Of a DNA stretch of 59,806 nucleotides, positions 37,148-46,603 are shown in pieces (position 1 is the stretch's first letter; each line of letters starts with the position of its first letter). Both the position numbers and the translations under genes were made by a program. Below the pieces are notes generated by a model. That model searched no databases. It saw only the letters and a program-made list of their open reading frames with translations, and was not told the DNA's origin. The stretch is from Flavobacterium sp. CYK-55 (GTDB taxonomy: Bacteria > Bacteroidota > Bacteroidia > Flavobacteriales > Flavobacteriaceae), in contig NZ_JAHCDK010000015.1 in the NCBI RefSeq assembly GCF_018413465.1, positions 1 through 59,806 on the forward strand, in the 5' to 3' direction.

Positions 37148-37846
37148 ATGAAATTTCGTCACTTTTTACTGATTTTTTCGGCGTTGATTATCGCTTCTTG
37201 TCAAGGGCAACCTAGCGCTCATTATCAGAACATCAATGCTCAGGCTTTTGCAGATAAAATCAAAGCAACACCTAAGGCGCAAATTATAGACGTACGCACG
37301 CCTTCAGAATACAACAGCCAACACATTGACAACGCCAAAAACATCAACTGGAACGGTGATGATTTTGAAGCTCAAGTGGGCAAGCTCAATAAAAACGAAC
37401 CCGTATTTGTTTATTGTATGGTGGGCGGGCGCAGTAAAAAAGCTTCAGACAAACTCATCGAAATGGGTTTTAGCCAAGTATACGATTTAGAAGGCGGCAT
37501 GATGAAATGGAACGCAGCCGGCATGACAAAACCCAGCGAAAAAATAATCGGTATGTGCCCGCAAGAATATGGTGATATGATCAAAGCCGATGCAAAAGTT
37601 TTGGTTGATTTTTATGCCCCGTGGTGTGCGCCTTGCAAACAAATGGAACCCTATTTACTCAAAATGCAAAGTGATTTAAAAGGAAAGGTAAATATTGTTC
37701 GCCTGAATGCTGATGAGCACAAAACCATGATTTCAGATTTAAAAATTGACGGCCTTCCGGTATTGCTGTATTATGAAAACGGAACGCTCAAATGGAAACA
37801 CCAAGGTTTTATGAGCGAAGCAGAACTGAAAAAAGGATTAGAATAA
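37148..37846 (+). CDS. Rhodanese-thioredoxin fusion lipoprotein
   Basis: A 232-aa envelope protein with a lipoprotein signal (FSALIIASC; acylated Cys18), a rhodanese domain at about 28-127 (QIIDVRTPSEYNSQHI; active Cys90 in VYCMVGGRSKKA; GGMMKWNAAG), and a thioredoxin domain at about 135-232 (FYAPWCAPCKQM with Cys160 and Cys163; DGLPVLLYY with the cis-Pro). Both active sites are complete, so it may move sulfur or reducing equivalents at the membrane. The combined role is inference. The next gene starts one base after its stop. Confidence 0.92.
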   Translation: MKFRHFLLIFSALIIASCQGQPSAHYQNINAQAFADKIKATPKAQIIDVRTPSEYNSQHIDNAKNINWNGDDFEAQVGKLNKNEPVFVYCMVGGRSKKASDKLIEMGFSQVYDLEGGMMKWNAAGMTKPSEKIIGMCPQEYGDMIKADAKVLVDFYAPWCAPCKQMEPYLLKMQSDLKGKVNIVRLNADEHKTMISDLKIDGLPVLLYYENGTLKWKHQGFMSEAELKKGLE

Positions 37847-37847
37847 A

Positions 37848-38522
37848 ATGTTGTCGAAAGAAAGCCTTCAGTTTCTGGCCGATTTAAAAGAAAACAACAA
37901 CCGCGATTGGTTTCTGGCTCAGAAAAAACGATATGAAGCCTACAAAGCCGATTATCATCAACTTATTGAAAAATTACTTGAAGCAATGAAGCCGCTTGAT
38001 GAATCATTGGCCATGCTTGAGGTAAAACATTGTACGTTTCGCATCAACCGTGACATTCGCTTTTCAAAAGACAAATCGCCCTACAAAACGCACATGGGCA
38101 TTTGGCTCAAATCAGGTTCATTAAACAATGAAGCGCCGGGTTATTACATTCAGATTGATCCTGAAAAATCATTTGTTGGTGGCGGTTTGTATTGTCCGAT
38201 GCCGGAACAACTGCAAAAAATCAGAAGAGAAATCAACTTTTTTTACGACGATCTTCAAGAAATTGTAAACGCTCCCAAGTTTACCCAAACTTTTGGTTCA
38301 CTGACTCGTGATGAGAATTCAACTTTAAAAAACCCTCCGCGTGGTTTTGAAAAAGATCATCCCGGAATTGAGTTTTTAAAACTCAAAAGTTTTACTGCCA
38401 TCGAGTATTTTGACACAAAAAAAGCAACGCAAAAAGATTTTGTATCGCAAATCAGCCAAAAACTCATTTTGCTTAAACCGCTTAACGATTACCTCAACAG
38501 AGCGCTGAGTTCTGAGGAATAA
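37848..38522 (+). CDS. DUF2461 domain protein (TIGR02453 type)
   Basis: A 224-aa cytoplasmic protein with the family landmarks FLADLKENNNRDWF near the N-terminus, FRINRDIRFSKDKSPYKTH and GGGLYCPMPEQL. The DUF2461 family is widespread in Bacteroidetes with no assigned biochemical function. Full length. It is one base after the rhodanese-thioredoxin gene and 5 bases before a glycosyltransferase, so probably in the same transcript. Confidence 0.9.
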   Translation: MLSKESLQFLADLKENNNRDWFLAQKKRYEAYKADYHQLIEKLLEAMKPLDESLAMLEVKHCTFRINRDIRFSKDKSPYKTHMGIWLKSGSLNNEAPGYYIQIDPEKSFVGGGLYCPMPEQLQKIRREINFFYDDLQEIVNAPKFTQTFGSLTRDENSTLKNPPRGFEKDHPGIEFLKLKSFTAIEYFDTKKATQKDFVSQISQKLILLKPLNDYLNRALSSEE

Positions 38523-38527
38523 AATTT

Positions 38528-39595
38528 ATGGTGCAAAGAAAGATTCTATTTCTCGGCGAAACTTATCGCGCTGATGCCATCACTTGGATCAAAGGTCTAA
38601 GAGAGCTTGGCTCATTTGAAGTGATTACTTGGGAACTCAAAACACCCAGCAATGGTTTATTGAATCGGTTTTCCAGAATTTTAGAATACGCTACAGCTTG
38701 GCGCAAAATTCGAAAAATTGCCCGACTTGAAAAGCCCGACATGGTGATTGCTGAACGAACAACCAGTTACGGTTTTCTGGCAGCACTTTCAGGTATTAAA
38801 CCGGCAGCCATTGCACAACAGGGCATTTCTGATTTATGGCCCGAGAATTCATTGCTGTATCCGCTAAAAAGAATGATCCAATCTTTTGCATTTCACAACG
38901 TTGATTTGATTCATGCCTGGGGTCCGGCTATGACTGTTTCAATGAAGAAAAACAAGGTTGATATGAGCAAAGTGATGGTGCTCCCGAAAGGTATTGACTT
39001 AACAAAATTTACGTTTGCTAAAAATCAAAGCCAGCCCAAAATTCACGCAATTGTTACCCGTTCATTACTTCCCGAATACAGACACAGTACCATTATAAAA
39101 GCCTTTGGTTTACTACAACAACAGCAAATTCCTTTTGAGCTTACCATTGTAGGCGATGGCCCAATGAAAGAAAAACTACAGCGTTTGACCCAAAACCTCG
39201 ACATACACAAAAACGTACATTTTGTGGGTAGAATCAGCAATGAGAGTCTGCCAAAATTACTTGCCAAAGCCAATTTCTATATAAGCATGCCAATAACCGA
39301 AGGGGTTTCATCGTCTTTGTTTGAAGCCATGGCCGTTGGTTGTTACCCAATTGTAAGTGATATTCCCGGAAACCAAAGCTGGATAAGCCATCGCGAAAAT
39401 GGCCAGTTGGTAACTGTTGATCAAAAAGAAATTTTGGCTCAAGAAATAATTTGGGCCCTCAAGAATGAAGAATTTAGAAAACAAGTAGTGGCCAAAAATC
39501 GCAAGTTTGTTGAAGAAAAAGCCAACTACACCCACAATATGAAACAAATATCTGAACGATATCACCAAATGATTAACCACCACCAAAATCAATAA
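38528..39595 (+). CDS. Group 1 (GT4-like) glycosyltransferase
   Basis: A 355-aa cytoplasmic or peripheral enzyme. The N-terminal half binds acceptor (ILFLGETYRADAITWIKGL). The C-terminal half has LPKGIDLTKF, TIVGDGPMKEKLQRL, NVHFVGRI and ITEGVSSSLFEAMAVGCYPIVSD, the GT4 nucleotide-sugar site with its EX7E-like pair. The sugar is unknown. The following asparagine synthase-like gene, two bases away, suggests joint work on an amidated surface glycan. Confidence 0.88.
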   Translation: MVQRKILFLGETYRADAITWIKGLRELGSFEVITWELKTPSNGLLNRFSRILEYATAWRKIRKIARLEKPDMVIAERTTSYGFLAALSGIKPAAIAQQGISDLWPENSLLYPLKRMIQSFAFHNVDLIHAWGPAMTVSMKKNKVDMSKVMVLPKGIDLTKFTFAKNQSQPKIHAIVTRSLLPEYRHSTIIKAFGLLQQQQIPFELTIVGDGPMKEKLQRLTQNLDIHKNVHFVGRISNESLPKLLAKANFYISMPITEGVSSSLFEAMAVGCYPIVSDIPGNQSWISHRENGQLVTVDQKEILAQEIIWALKNEEFRKQVVAKNRKFVEEKANYTHNMKQISERYHQMINHHQNQ

Positions 39596-39597
39596 TC

Positions 39598-41466
39598 GTG
39601 TGCGGAATTAACGGTATTTTTCACATACGAACACCCAAAGAAGTTGATGCCCATACACTCATCAAAATGCGTGATGTGCTTGAGCACCGAGGGCCGGATG
39701 ACAACGGTATGTTTACAGACAAAAATCTCGGACTTGGCCATCGACGACTCTCCATTATTGATGTAACTGCCGCAGGACATCAGCCTTTTATTTCACCAGA
39801 AGGCAGGTATGTAATGGTTTTTAATGGCGAAATATACAACTACCGAGATTTTTACGCTGAACTCAAAAACAGCGGTTACAACATACAAACGCAAAGCGAT
39901 ACCGAAGTGCTTTTGGCCTTGTATCAAATTCACGGACTCAAAATGCTCAGTAAGCTCAACGGAATGTTTGCTTTTGCTATTTGGGATAAAGTTGAACGAA
40001 CTTTAACCGTTGCGCGTGATCGCATGGGTGTAAAACCTTTGTATTACAGTTGGCACGAAGGCAGTTTTTACTTTGCCTCAGAACAAAAAGCCCTTTTTGC
40101 GGCCGGTGTTCCGCTGCGCATATCGCAATCCGGAATCGAAGAATATATCTTTAACCGCTTTGTTGCCGGTCAAGACACTCTTTTTGAAAATGTACAAAAA
40201 TTATTACCGGGCCACAGCATGGTTATTTCAGAAGATGGTCAGGTAAAAACGCATACTTGGTGGAATCTCAAAACCGAAATCCAACAACAAGCCACCATTC
40301 AAAAACCACTGGATTGGTTCAGAGAAACTTTTGACAGTTCAGTAAAACTGCGCATGGTCAGCGACGTTCCTGTGGGTGTTTTGCTCAGCGCCGGATTAGA
40401 CTCATCTTCTATTTTGGCCTCCATGCACCATCAAAAGTTCTCAGATATTCAAACTTATACCATTGGTTTTCAAGAAGCCGAGCACAACGAAGCGCATTTG
40501 GCTGAAATGCTCACCCATAAATTCAATTACCGATTCAACAAATTAGAATTGCGTGATGAGCAAGTATACCAACAGCTTTTGTCAGCTACCTATTACCAAG
40601 ATGAACCACTAATGCACCTGAGCGAACCGCATTTGTTGGCGCTTTCAAAACTAGCACAGCCCAATGTAAAAGTCTTGCTTTCGGGCGAAGGTGGCGATGA
40701 GCTCATGGGTGGTTATGTTCGATACAAACCTTTGCAATTTCCATCACTATTGCAAGCGGCGGCTGTGATCAACAAGCTCGATATTTTTAGCAAAAAAATG
40801 CGATACGACAAACTCGCGCGCTATGCCAGCATTGACAATTCGCGTGATTTGGTATTATATAACGGCTCAAATATTTACCCGAAAGACATTGCGCAAAACT
40901 TTGGCATTCACAAAACGCCAGAAAATCAATACCGCAACGAAATTTATCGCCAAGCGCAAGAATTATATCCAAACAACCTCAGACGACAAGCCTTATATTT
41001 TGATCAGCATACTTATTTGTGCTCGTTGCTCGACCGTAATGATCGCTGTACGATGGGCGCATCGATAGAATGCCGCGAACCCTTTTTAGATCAGCGCTTA
41101 TTGACTGGTTTGGGATCGCTTGACGACCAATGGCTCTTTACCGGAAAAAAAGGAAAATACATTCTCAAAACCAGTATGCAACAGCGCTTGCCAGATGATA
41201 TTTTGAAATTCAGAAAAGTTGGTTTGAGTACACCTTGGGGCGAATACCTCACGCAAAACCCGGCATTCTCTGATGAAATGTCGTCCTTTACCAACAGCGA
41301 GATTTTTAAATGGTCGTATTTTGAAAACATCAAAATTGACAAAATGATTGCTCAATTGCGCGCCGGCGATAAACGTATGGTTTCCTACATCGTTCCGCTG
41401 TTTATGTTACACATTTGGGTGAAGTATTATGTAGAAAAGTTTTCGGCTTTGGCTGAGATAGTCTAA
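39598..41466 (+). CDS. asnB: Asparagine synthase (glutamine-hydrolysing) family amidotransferase
   Basis: A 622-aa class II glutamine amidotransferase. The start is a GTG at 39598, so the next codon gives Cys2, the glutaminase nucleophile (CGINGIF). Further: HRGPDDNGMF, HRRLSIID, FNGEIYNY, SDTEVLL, then the synthetase domain with the PP-loop LSAGLDSSSI and SGEGGDELMGGY. Could make asparagine, but copies beside glycosyltransferases in surface-polysaccharide clusters amidate sugars, so its substrate is uncertain. The gene starts two bases after the glycosyltransferase stop. Confidence 0.9.
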   Translation: MCGINGIFHIRTPKEVDAHTLIKMRDVLEHRGPDDNGMFTDKNLGLGHRRLSIIDVTAAGHQPFISPEGRYVMVFNGEIYNYRDFYAELKNSGYNIQTQSDTEVLLALYQIHGLKMLSKLNGMFAFAIWDKVERTLTVARDRMGVKPLYYSWHEGSFYFASEQKALFAAGVPLRISQSGIEEYIFNRFVAGQDTLFENVQKLLPGHSMVISEDGQVKTHTWWNLKTEIQQQATIQKPLDWFRETFDSSVKLRMVSDVPVGVLLSAGLDSSSILASMHHQKFSDIQTYTIGFQEAEHNEAHLAEMLTHKFNYRFNKLELRDEQVYQQLLSATYYQDEPLMHLSEPHLLALSKLAQPNVKVLLSGEGGDELMGGYVRYKPLQFPSLLQAAAVINKLDIFSKKMRYDKLARYASIDNSRDLVLYNGSNIYPKDIAQNFGIHKTPENQYRNEIYRQAQELYPNNLRRQALYFDQHTYLCSLLDRNDRCTMGASIECREPFLDQRLLTGLGSLDDQWLFTGKKGKYILKTSMQQRLPDDILKFRKVGLSTPWGEYLTQNPAFSDEMSSFTNSEIFKWSYFENIKIDKMIAQLRAGDKRMVSYIVPLFMLHIWVKYYVEKFSALAEIV

Positions 41467-41477
41467 ATAGCAACCCT

Positions 41478-41485
41478 TATCTTTG
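41478..41485 (+). promoter_or_regulatory. -7 element (TATCTTTG) for murB
   Basis: An exact TAnnTTTG match ending 11 bases before the ATG at 41497, implying a very short leader. Confidence 0.45.
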
Positions 41486-41496
41486 AAAAAAACTTT

Positions 41497-42510
41497 ATGC
41501 AAATTCAAAGTCAGTTTTCATTAAAGCGCTACAACACTTTCGGAATCGACGCCAAAGCGCGCGCATTCATTGCCGTAAACTCAGTCGATGAATTGCGTCA
41601 AGTTTTACAAGATCACAACCACGAAAAAAAGTTCATTCTAGGCGGCGGAAGCAATATGCTGCTCACGCAAGATATCGACGCTTTAGTAATTCATGTAAAT
41701 CTAAAGGGTAAAAGAATTGTTCAAGAAGATGATGATTTTGTTTGGGTTGAATGCCAAGCGGGCGAAAATTGGCATGCATTCGTCTTGTGGACACTCGAGC
41801 AAAACTTCGGAGGGCTTGAGAATATGTCACTCATTCCGGGCAATGTGGGCACCACGCCAGTTCAGAACATTGGCGCTTATGGCAGTGAAATCAAAGATAC
41901 CATGACCCAATGCGAAGCCATGAAAATAGCCGATGGAATTCTGCACATCTTTACCAATGCTGATTGTCATTTTGGATATCGCGAAAGTATTTTTAAACAA
42001 GAAGCCAAAGATCAGTACATCATCACTTCAGTGACTTTTAAGCTCACCAAACGCAACCATACCATCAAAACCGGTTACGGAGATATTCAGGCTGAATTGG
42101 CCAAAAACGAAATTTCACAGCCGACGATTCAAGACGTAAGCCGCGCGGTAATTGCCATTCGTCAGAGCAAATTGCCCGACCCGAAAGAACTCGGCAACAG
42201 TGGAAGCTTCTTTAAAAATCCGGTGATTTCAAAAGCTGATTTTGAACAAGTTCAGCAGAAATTCCCAGAGGTAAAATTCTTTCCGGTATCAGAAAATCAG
42301 GTGAAAGTTCCGGCAGGTTGGCTTATTGAACAAGCCGGTTTTAAAGGAATGCGTGTGGGTGATGCAGGCGTTCACAAAAATCAAGCGCTCGTTTTGGTCA
42401 ACTACGGAAACGCCAAGGGAGCCGAAATTCTGGCTTTATCGCAAAACATTCAAAACACCGTACGCGAAAAATTCGGCATCAGCATTGAGGCCGAAGTCAA
42501 CGTGATTTAA
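41497..42510 (+). CDS. murB: UDP-N-acetylenolpyruvoylglucosamine reductase
   Basis: FAD enzyme completing UDP-N-acetylmuramic acid synthesis for peptidoglycan. The 337-aa protein begins SQFSLKRYNTFGID and has FILGGGSNMLLT (FAD site), ENMSLIPGNVGTTPVQNIGAYG, the catalytic Ser in GNSGSFFKNP, AGWLIEQAGFKGMRVGDAGVH and the terminal Glu in ISIEAEVN. It is the type I form of E. coli length. Its stop overlaps the stop of the converging csaA by 4 bp. Confidence 0.96.
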   Translation: MQIQSQFSLKRYNTFGIDAKARAFIAVNSVDELRQVLQDHNHEKKFILGGGSNMLLTQDIDALVIHVNLKGKRIVQEDDDFVWVECQAGENWHAFVLWTLEQNFGGLENMSLIPGNVGTTPVQNIGAYGSEIKDTMTQCEAMKIADGILHIFTNADCHFGYRESIFKQEAKDQYIITSVTFKLTKRNHTIKTGYGDIQAELAKNEISQPTIQDVSRAVIAIRQSKLPDPKELGNSGSFFKNPVISKADFEQVQQKFPEVKFFPVSENQVKVPAGWLIEQAGFKGMRVGDAGVHKNQALVLVNYGNAKGAEILALSQNIQNTVREKFGISIEAEVNVI

Positions 42511-42845
42511 CCAATCCGCAGGCCGTTTTCAACCACAAAATCCGGAGCGAGCAAAACAACATCGTTGCCCTCGCCTACGCTACCGAGCACCAAACATTCG
42601 CTCATAAAAGGCCCGATTTGTTTTTTCGGAAAATTCACCACAGCCACGACCTGTCTACCCATTAAGGTTTCCGGTGCATATCGTTTGGTGATTTGTGCCG
42701 ATGTCTTCTTCAGACCCAAGGCCGCACCAAAATCAATCGTGAGCTGATAAGCCGGTTTTTTAGCCTCTGGAAATTCATGAGCTTCAACAATGGTTCCTAC
42801 CCTCATTTCAACGCGTTCAAATTCAGTCCAGCTCAAATCATTCAT
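42507..42845 (-). CDS. csaA: tRNA-binding domain protein CsaA
   Basis: A 112-aa OB-fold protein of the CsaA group (tRNA-binding domain also found in MetRS and YtpR). Landmarks: RVEMRVGTIVEAHEFPEAKKPAYQL, TSAQITKRY, GRQVVAVVNFPKKQIGPFMSECLVLG. CsaA is described as a secretion-related chaperone in Bacillus and binds tRNA-like RNA. Full length and dimeric in relatives. It diverges from the thioredoxin-like gene and converges with murB. Confidence 0.92.
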   Translation of the reverse strand: MNDLSWTEFERVEMRVGTIVEAHEFPEAKKPAYQLTIDFGAALGLKKTSAQITKRYAPETLMGRQVVAVVNFPKKQIGPFMSECLVLGSVGEGNDVVLLAPDFVVENGLRIG

Positions 42846-42925
42846 TGCATTTTGTTGTTTTGGTGAGCGTTCAAAGTTCGGATTTTTTGTTTAAATTTCG
42901 ATGCTGTAACCTTTACTTGTCACCA

Positions 42926-43483
42926 ATGGCGCAAACTCCTTCCCATATGTTACCGCTGGGCACGCAAGCTCCAGAGTTTGTTTTGCCTGATACGGTTTCA
43001 GGACAAATACGCTCACTAGTTGAGCTCAAAGGCACAAAAGGCACGCTGGTTATTTTTATGTGCAACCACTGCCCTTTTGTGGTTCATGTGATGGATGAAG
43101 TGGTGCGCATCGCCCATGAATACGAAACCAATGGAATCAACACCATCGCCATATCAAGCAATGATGTGGCTAAATATCCGCAAGACAGCCCCGAACTCAT
43201 GAAAGCATTTGCGCTCGAACACCAAATGAATTTTGCCTACTTATATGATGAAACGCAGCAAACAGCTCATGCTTATGATGCGGCTTGCACCCCCGATTTT
43301 TATTTGTTTGATGCGCAGAATCAATTGGTATATCGCGGGCAATTGGACGATTCACGACCCAGCAACGGAATTCCCGTGAGCGGAAAAGATTTGCGCGCGG
43401 CATTAGAAGCTTTGGTTTTGGGTCAACATATACCCGGCGAGCAAAAACCGAGTTTGGGTTGTAATATTAAATGGAAAATATAA
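42926..43483 (+). CDS. Thioredoxin-like (AhpC/TSA family) protein
   Basis: A 185-aa protein starting MAQTPSHMLPLGTQAPEF, with a peroxiredoxin-like fold: LVIFMCNHCPFVVHVMDEV with a CxxC pair, TIAISSNDVAKYPQDSPELM, LYDETQQTAHAYDAACTPDFYLFD and VYRGQLDDSRPSNG. No signal peptide with this start. I chose the ATG at 42926 because upstream codons to 42845 have no family resemblance. Likely a thiol-disulfide oxidoreductase or peroxidase of unknown partner. It ends 6 bases before glgA. Confidence 0.85.
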   Translation: MAQTPSHMLPLGTQAPEFVLPDTVSGQIRSLVELKGTKGTLVIFMCNHCPFVVHVMDEVVRIAHEYETNGINTIAISSNDVAKYPQDSPELMKAFALEHQMNFAYLYDETQQTAHAYDAACTPDFYLFDAQNQLVYRGQLDDSRPSNGIPVSGKDLRAALEALVLGQHIPGEQKPSLGCNIKWKI

Positions 43484-43489
43484 AATACG

Positions 43490-44914
43490 ATGCTCATATA
43501 TCACCTTAGTGCTGAATGTTATCCGGTGGCCAAAGTAGGCGGCTTGGGCGATGTGGTAGGCGCTTTACCCAAATACCTCAACCAAGCACAGCAAACCGCA
43601 CGCGTGGTAGTTCCGGCTTACAACAATGCATTTTTTCAGAAAACCGAATACCAAACCGTTCACCAAGGAAAATTGCGTTTGGGGCCTTTTGTGTTTTCAT
43701 ACAGCGTTTTGTATGAGCCTACCAATCAATTGGGTTTTGAATTGTATCAGATTGCGATTCCTGAGTTGTTTGATCGGCCCAATGTGTATTCCTATGAAGA
43801 CGATACCGAACGCTTTTTGGCCTTTCAAATCGCGTTTTTAAATTGGCTCGTTGAGACGAATCAGCAACCGGATGTTTTGCATTGTCACGACCACCACACC
43901 GCGCTGATTCCGTTTATGGTGCAACATTGCTATAACTACGAATCTTTGCGCTTCACACCTACGATAATCACCATTCACAACGGACAATATCAAGGTTGGT
44001 TTGGTTATGATAAATTGCATTATTTACCCGCTTTTGATTTGTCAAAAATCGGTTACCTAGAATGGAACGGCACCATCAATCCGCTGGCATCAGGCATTAA
44101 ATGCGCTTGGAAAGTCACGACGGTTTCGCCGAGTTATTTGGATGAAATCAGCAACAAAGCCAACGGACTCGAAAATCTTTTGCGTTGGGAACGACCCAAA
44201 TCACTGGGCATTCTCAACGGAATTGACACCGAATTATGGAACCCAAAAACCGATGCTTTGCTCGAACATCACTACGGTTTACGCGATTTTAAAAAAGGAA
44301 AAGCAGCCAATAAAAAATGGCTTTGTGAACAATTTAGGTTAGATCATGAAAAACCTTTATTTACTTTTATCGGAAGGCTCGTGGGCGAGAAAGGTGCCGA
44401 TTTATTTCCGCATATGGCGAGCATTGCTTTACATGAATTCAGCGGTCAAATCAATATTCTGATCTTGGGTTCAGGCGACCCTGAAGTCGAGCAACAATTG
44501 TCTGGATTGCAGCATTTTTACTCAGGACACTACAGTGCCTATATCGGTTACAACGAAGCCTTAGCGCATAAAATTTATGCCGGCGCCGACTTTTTACTCA
44601 TGCCATCACGCGTTGAACCTTGTGGTCTGAACCAAATGTACGCCTTGCGCTACGGAACCATTCCGATGGTTCGCAGAACAGGCGGTTTGCGCGATACGGT
44701 GATGGATGTGGGCGACGGAGGATTTGGTTTGTGTTATGATCAAACCAGTGTTTCTGATGTAGTTCATTCCATCGGTCGAGCCATACAATTATTTGCAGAC
44801 ACCAAAAAATTTGATGCTGTCAGAAAAGAAATCCAGCAAATTGACCATTCGTGGAATTCTGTCGCTGAGACTTATATATCTGTTTATCAATCGATCTCAA
44901 AACAACACCTATGA
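43490..44914 (+). CDS. glgA: Glycogen synthase (ADP-glucose)
   Basis: Elongates alpha-1,4-glucan from ADP-glucose. The 474-aa GT5 enzyme has the donor site KVGGLGDVVGALPKYL at residues 15-30, LHCHDHHTALIP, TIHNGQYQGWF, NGIDTELWNP, GRLVGEKGADL and the C-terminal SRVEPCGLNQMYALRYGTIPMVRRTGGLRDTV. Length is normal. The ATG of glgC overlaps its stop (ATGA), so the two glycogen genes are coupled. No branching enzyme or phosphorylase gene is in the window. Confidence 0.96.
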   Translation: MLIYHLSAECYPVAKVGGLGDVVGALPKYLNQAQQTARVVVPAYNNAFFQKTEYQTVHQGKLRLGPFVFSYSVLYEPTNQLGFELYQIAIPELFDRPNVYSYEDDTERFLAFQIAFLNWLVETNQQPDVLHCHDHHTALIPFMVQHCYNYESLRFTPTIITIHNGQYQGWFGYDKLHYLPAFDLSKIGYLEWNGTINPLASGIKCAWKVTTVSPSYLDEISNKANGLENLLRWERPKSLGILNGIDTELWNPKTDALLEHHYGLRDFKKGKAANKKWLCEQFRLDHEKPLFTFIGRLVGEKGADLFPHMASIALHEFSGQINILILGSGDPEVEQQLSGLQHFYSGHYSAYIGYNEALAHKIYAGADFLLMPSRVEPCGLNQMYALRYGTIPMVRRTGGLRDTVMDVGDGGFGLCYDQTSVSDVVHSIGRAIQLFADTKKFDAVRKEIQQIDHSWNSVAETYISVYQSISKQHL

Positions 44915-46185
44915 ATAAAAAAACTTTAGCCATTATCTTGGGCGGTGGACAAGGTTCTCGCTTGGCTCCGCTTACCGAAAGCCGTTCAAAACCGGCCGTT
45001 CCGATTGCCGGAAAATATCGTTTGGTTGATATTCCCATCTCTAATTGCATCAACTCGCAAATTCAACGCATGTTTGTTTTGACGCAGTTCAACTCGGCAT
45101 CGCTAAACCAGCACATCAAAAACACCTATCACTTCAGTACGTTTAGTTCGGCTTTTGTAGATATTTTGGCCGCCGAACAAACACCAGACAACCCAACCTG
45201 GTTTCAAGGCACTGCCGATGCCGTGCGCCAATGCATGCAGCATTTCTTGAATCACGAATTTGAGTATGCGCTGATTTTATCGGGTGACCAACTTTATCAA
45301 ATGGATTTCAACCAAATGCTCCAAGCGCATCATGCTTCGGGCGCTGAAATCTCAATTGCCACTTTGCCGGTCAGTGCCAAAGAAGCACCGGAGTTTGGTA
45401 TTTTAAAAACCGACGATCAGAGTTTTATCAGTTCATTTATTGAAAAACCCAACGCAAGTTTATTGCCCGAGTGGACTTCAGAAGTGAGCGATGAAATGAA
45501 AGCCGAAGGCCGACATTATTTGGCTTCGATGGGTATTTATGTATTCAATCGCGATTTGTTGGTTTCGCTGATGAAAAATCCGGACACCAAAGATTTTGGT
45601 AAAGAAATTATTCCGCAAGCGATTGGCAAACACAAAGTTTTGAGCTATCAATACGAAGGTTATTGGACTGACATCGGAAACATCGATTCATTTTTTGAAG
45701 CCAATTTAGGTTTAACCGATGATATTCCGAAGTTTAATTTGTTTGACAATGCCAGCAAAGTATACACCCGTGCGCGTGTTTTGCCGCCCTCAAAAATCAC
45801 AGGTTCCTCAACCATTGATCGCTCGCTGATTGCCGAAGGTTGCATTATGAATTCAGTAACGGTTGAGCATTCAGTAGTGGGCATCAGAAGCCGAATTGGT
45901 TATGGTTCAACAATTATCAATTCGTATTTGATGGGAAATGATTATTATCAGAATATTGAAGAAATCAGAGCCAACGACGCCCAGAATATCATGAATGTAG
46001 GCATTGGCGAGCGTTGCTTTATTCACAACACCATCGTAGATAAGAATTGTCGCATCGGAAACGATGTTCGGCTTAACGGTGGCAAGCATTTAGCCGATGC
46101 CAACACAGATTTATATACCATCAAAGATGGAATCATTGTGGTCAAAAAAGGCGCAGTTCTGCCCGACGGATTCACCGTTCAATAA
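44911..46185 (+). CDS. glgC: Glucose-1-phosphate adenylyltransferase
   Basis: Makes ADP-glucose from glucose 1-phosphate and ATP, the committed step of glycogen synthesis. The 424-aa protein has AIILGGGQGSRLAPLTESRSKPAVPIAGKYRLVDIPISNC at the N-terminus, GTADAVRQ, LILSGDQLYQMDF, FGILKTD, IEKP, YWTDIGNIDSF, and a C-terminal left-handed beta-helix. Full length. A strong bidirectional terminator follows. Confidence 0.97.
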   Translation: MNKKTLAIILGGGQGSRLAPLTESRSKPAVPIAGKYRLVDIPISNCINSQIQRMFVLTQFNSASLNQHIKNTYHFSTFSSAFVDILAAEQTPDNPTWFQGTADAVRQCMQHFLNHEFEYALILSGDQLYQMDFNQMLQAHHASGAEISIATLPVSAKEAPEFGILKTDDQSFISSFIEKPNASLLPEWTSEVSDEMKAEGRHYLASMGIYVFNRDLLVSLMKNPDTKDFGKEIIPQAIGKHKVLSYQYEGYWTDIGNIDSFFEANLGLTDDIPKFNLFDNASKVYTRARVLPPSKITGSSTIDRSLIAEGCIMNSVTVEHSVVGIRSRIGYGSTIINSYLMGNDYYQNIEEIRANDAQNIMNVGIGERCFIHNTIVDKNCRIGNDVRLNGGKHLADANTDLYTIKDGIIVVKKGAVLPDGFTVQ

Positions 46186-46214
46186 AAAAAGCTGCTTGAT
46201 TAAGCAGCTTTTTT
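46185..46214. terminator. Bidirectional terminator between glgC and the cytochrome c gene
   Basis: AAAAAAGCTGCTT (46185-46197) pairs perfectly with AAGCAGCTTTTTT (46202-46214) around a GATT loop. A and T tracts on either side allow use from both converging genes. Confidence 0.92.
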
Positions 46215-46215
46215 A

Positions 46216-46578
46216 TTAGTTTATTTCTGAATGAATATAGTTTCTGATCATCGTCATATCGTCATCTGAAAGTCGAGCCTTCTTTTGCATACTGACCAAA
46301 ATGGGCGCCCACTGTTCTTTTGTAAAATCTGCCGGTTTGAATAAATCATGGCAACTCGCACAATTTTTAGCATACATAGCCCTGCCTTCTTCAATTCTAC
46401 TAGCCGAAACTGTTTCAGTTTCTTTTCTTGACATTGATTCCATGGCCTGAATCGGAGCTGCCTCTACTACTTTTGAAGGCGATTCTTGATTATTGCTTGC
46501 TGAAGACACATTGCTTTTTGTAGCACAAGCCGCAAATAAAAACGAAAGCCCTAAAGTGCAAAAAAAATATTTTTTCAT
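46216..46578 (-). CDS. c-type cytochrome lipoprotein
   Basis: A 120-aa protein starting MKKYFFCTLGLSFLFAAC, a lipoprotein signal peptide with the acylated Cys in FAAC. After a Ser/Asn/Glu-rich linker comes a single haem site CASCH and a helical tail (FTKEQWAPILVSMQKKARLSDDDMTMIRNYI) with a Met that could be the second axial ligand. Likely a membrane-tethered electron carrier, partner unknown. I chose the ATG at 46578, which gives the signal peptide directly; a longer frame adds non-signal residues. Confidence 0.88.
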   Translation of the reverse strand: MKKYFFCTLGLSFLFAACATKSNVSSASNNQESPSKVVEAAPIQAMESMSRKETETVSASRIEEGRAMYAKNCASCHDLFKPADFTKEQWAPILVSMQKKARLSDDDMTMIRNYIHSEIN

Positions 46579-46603
46579 ATGGTAAAGTTTTGGGTAAAAA
46601 TAA

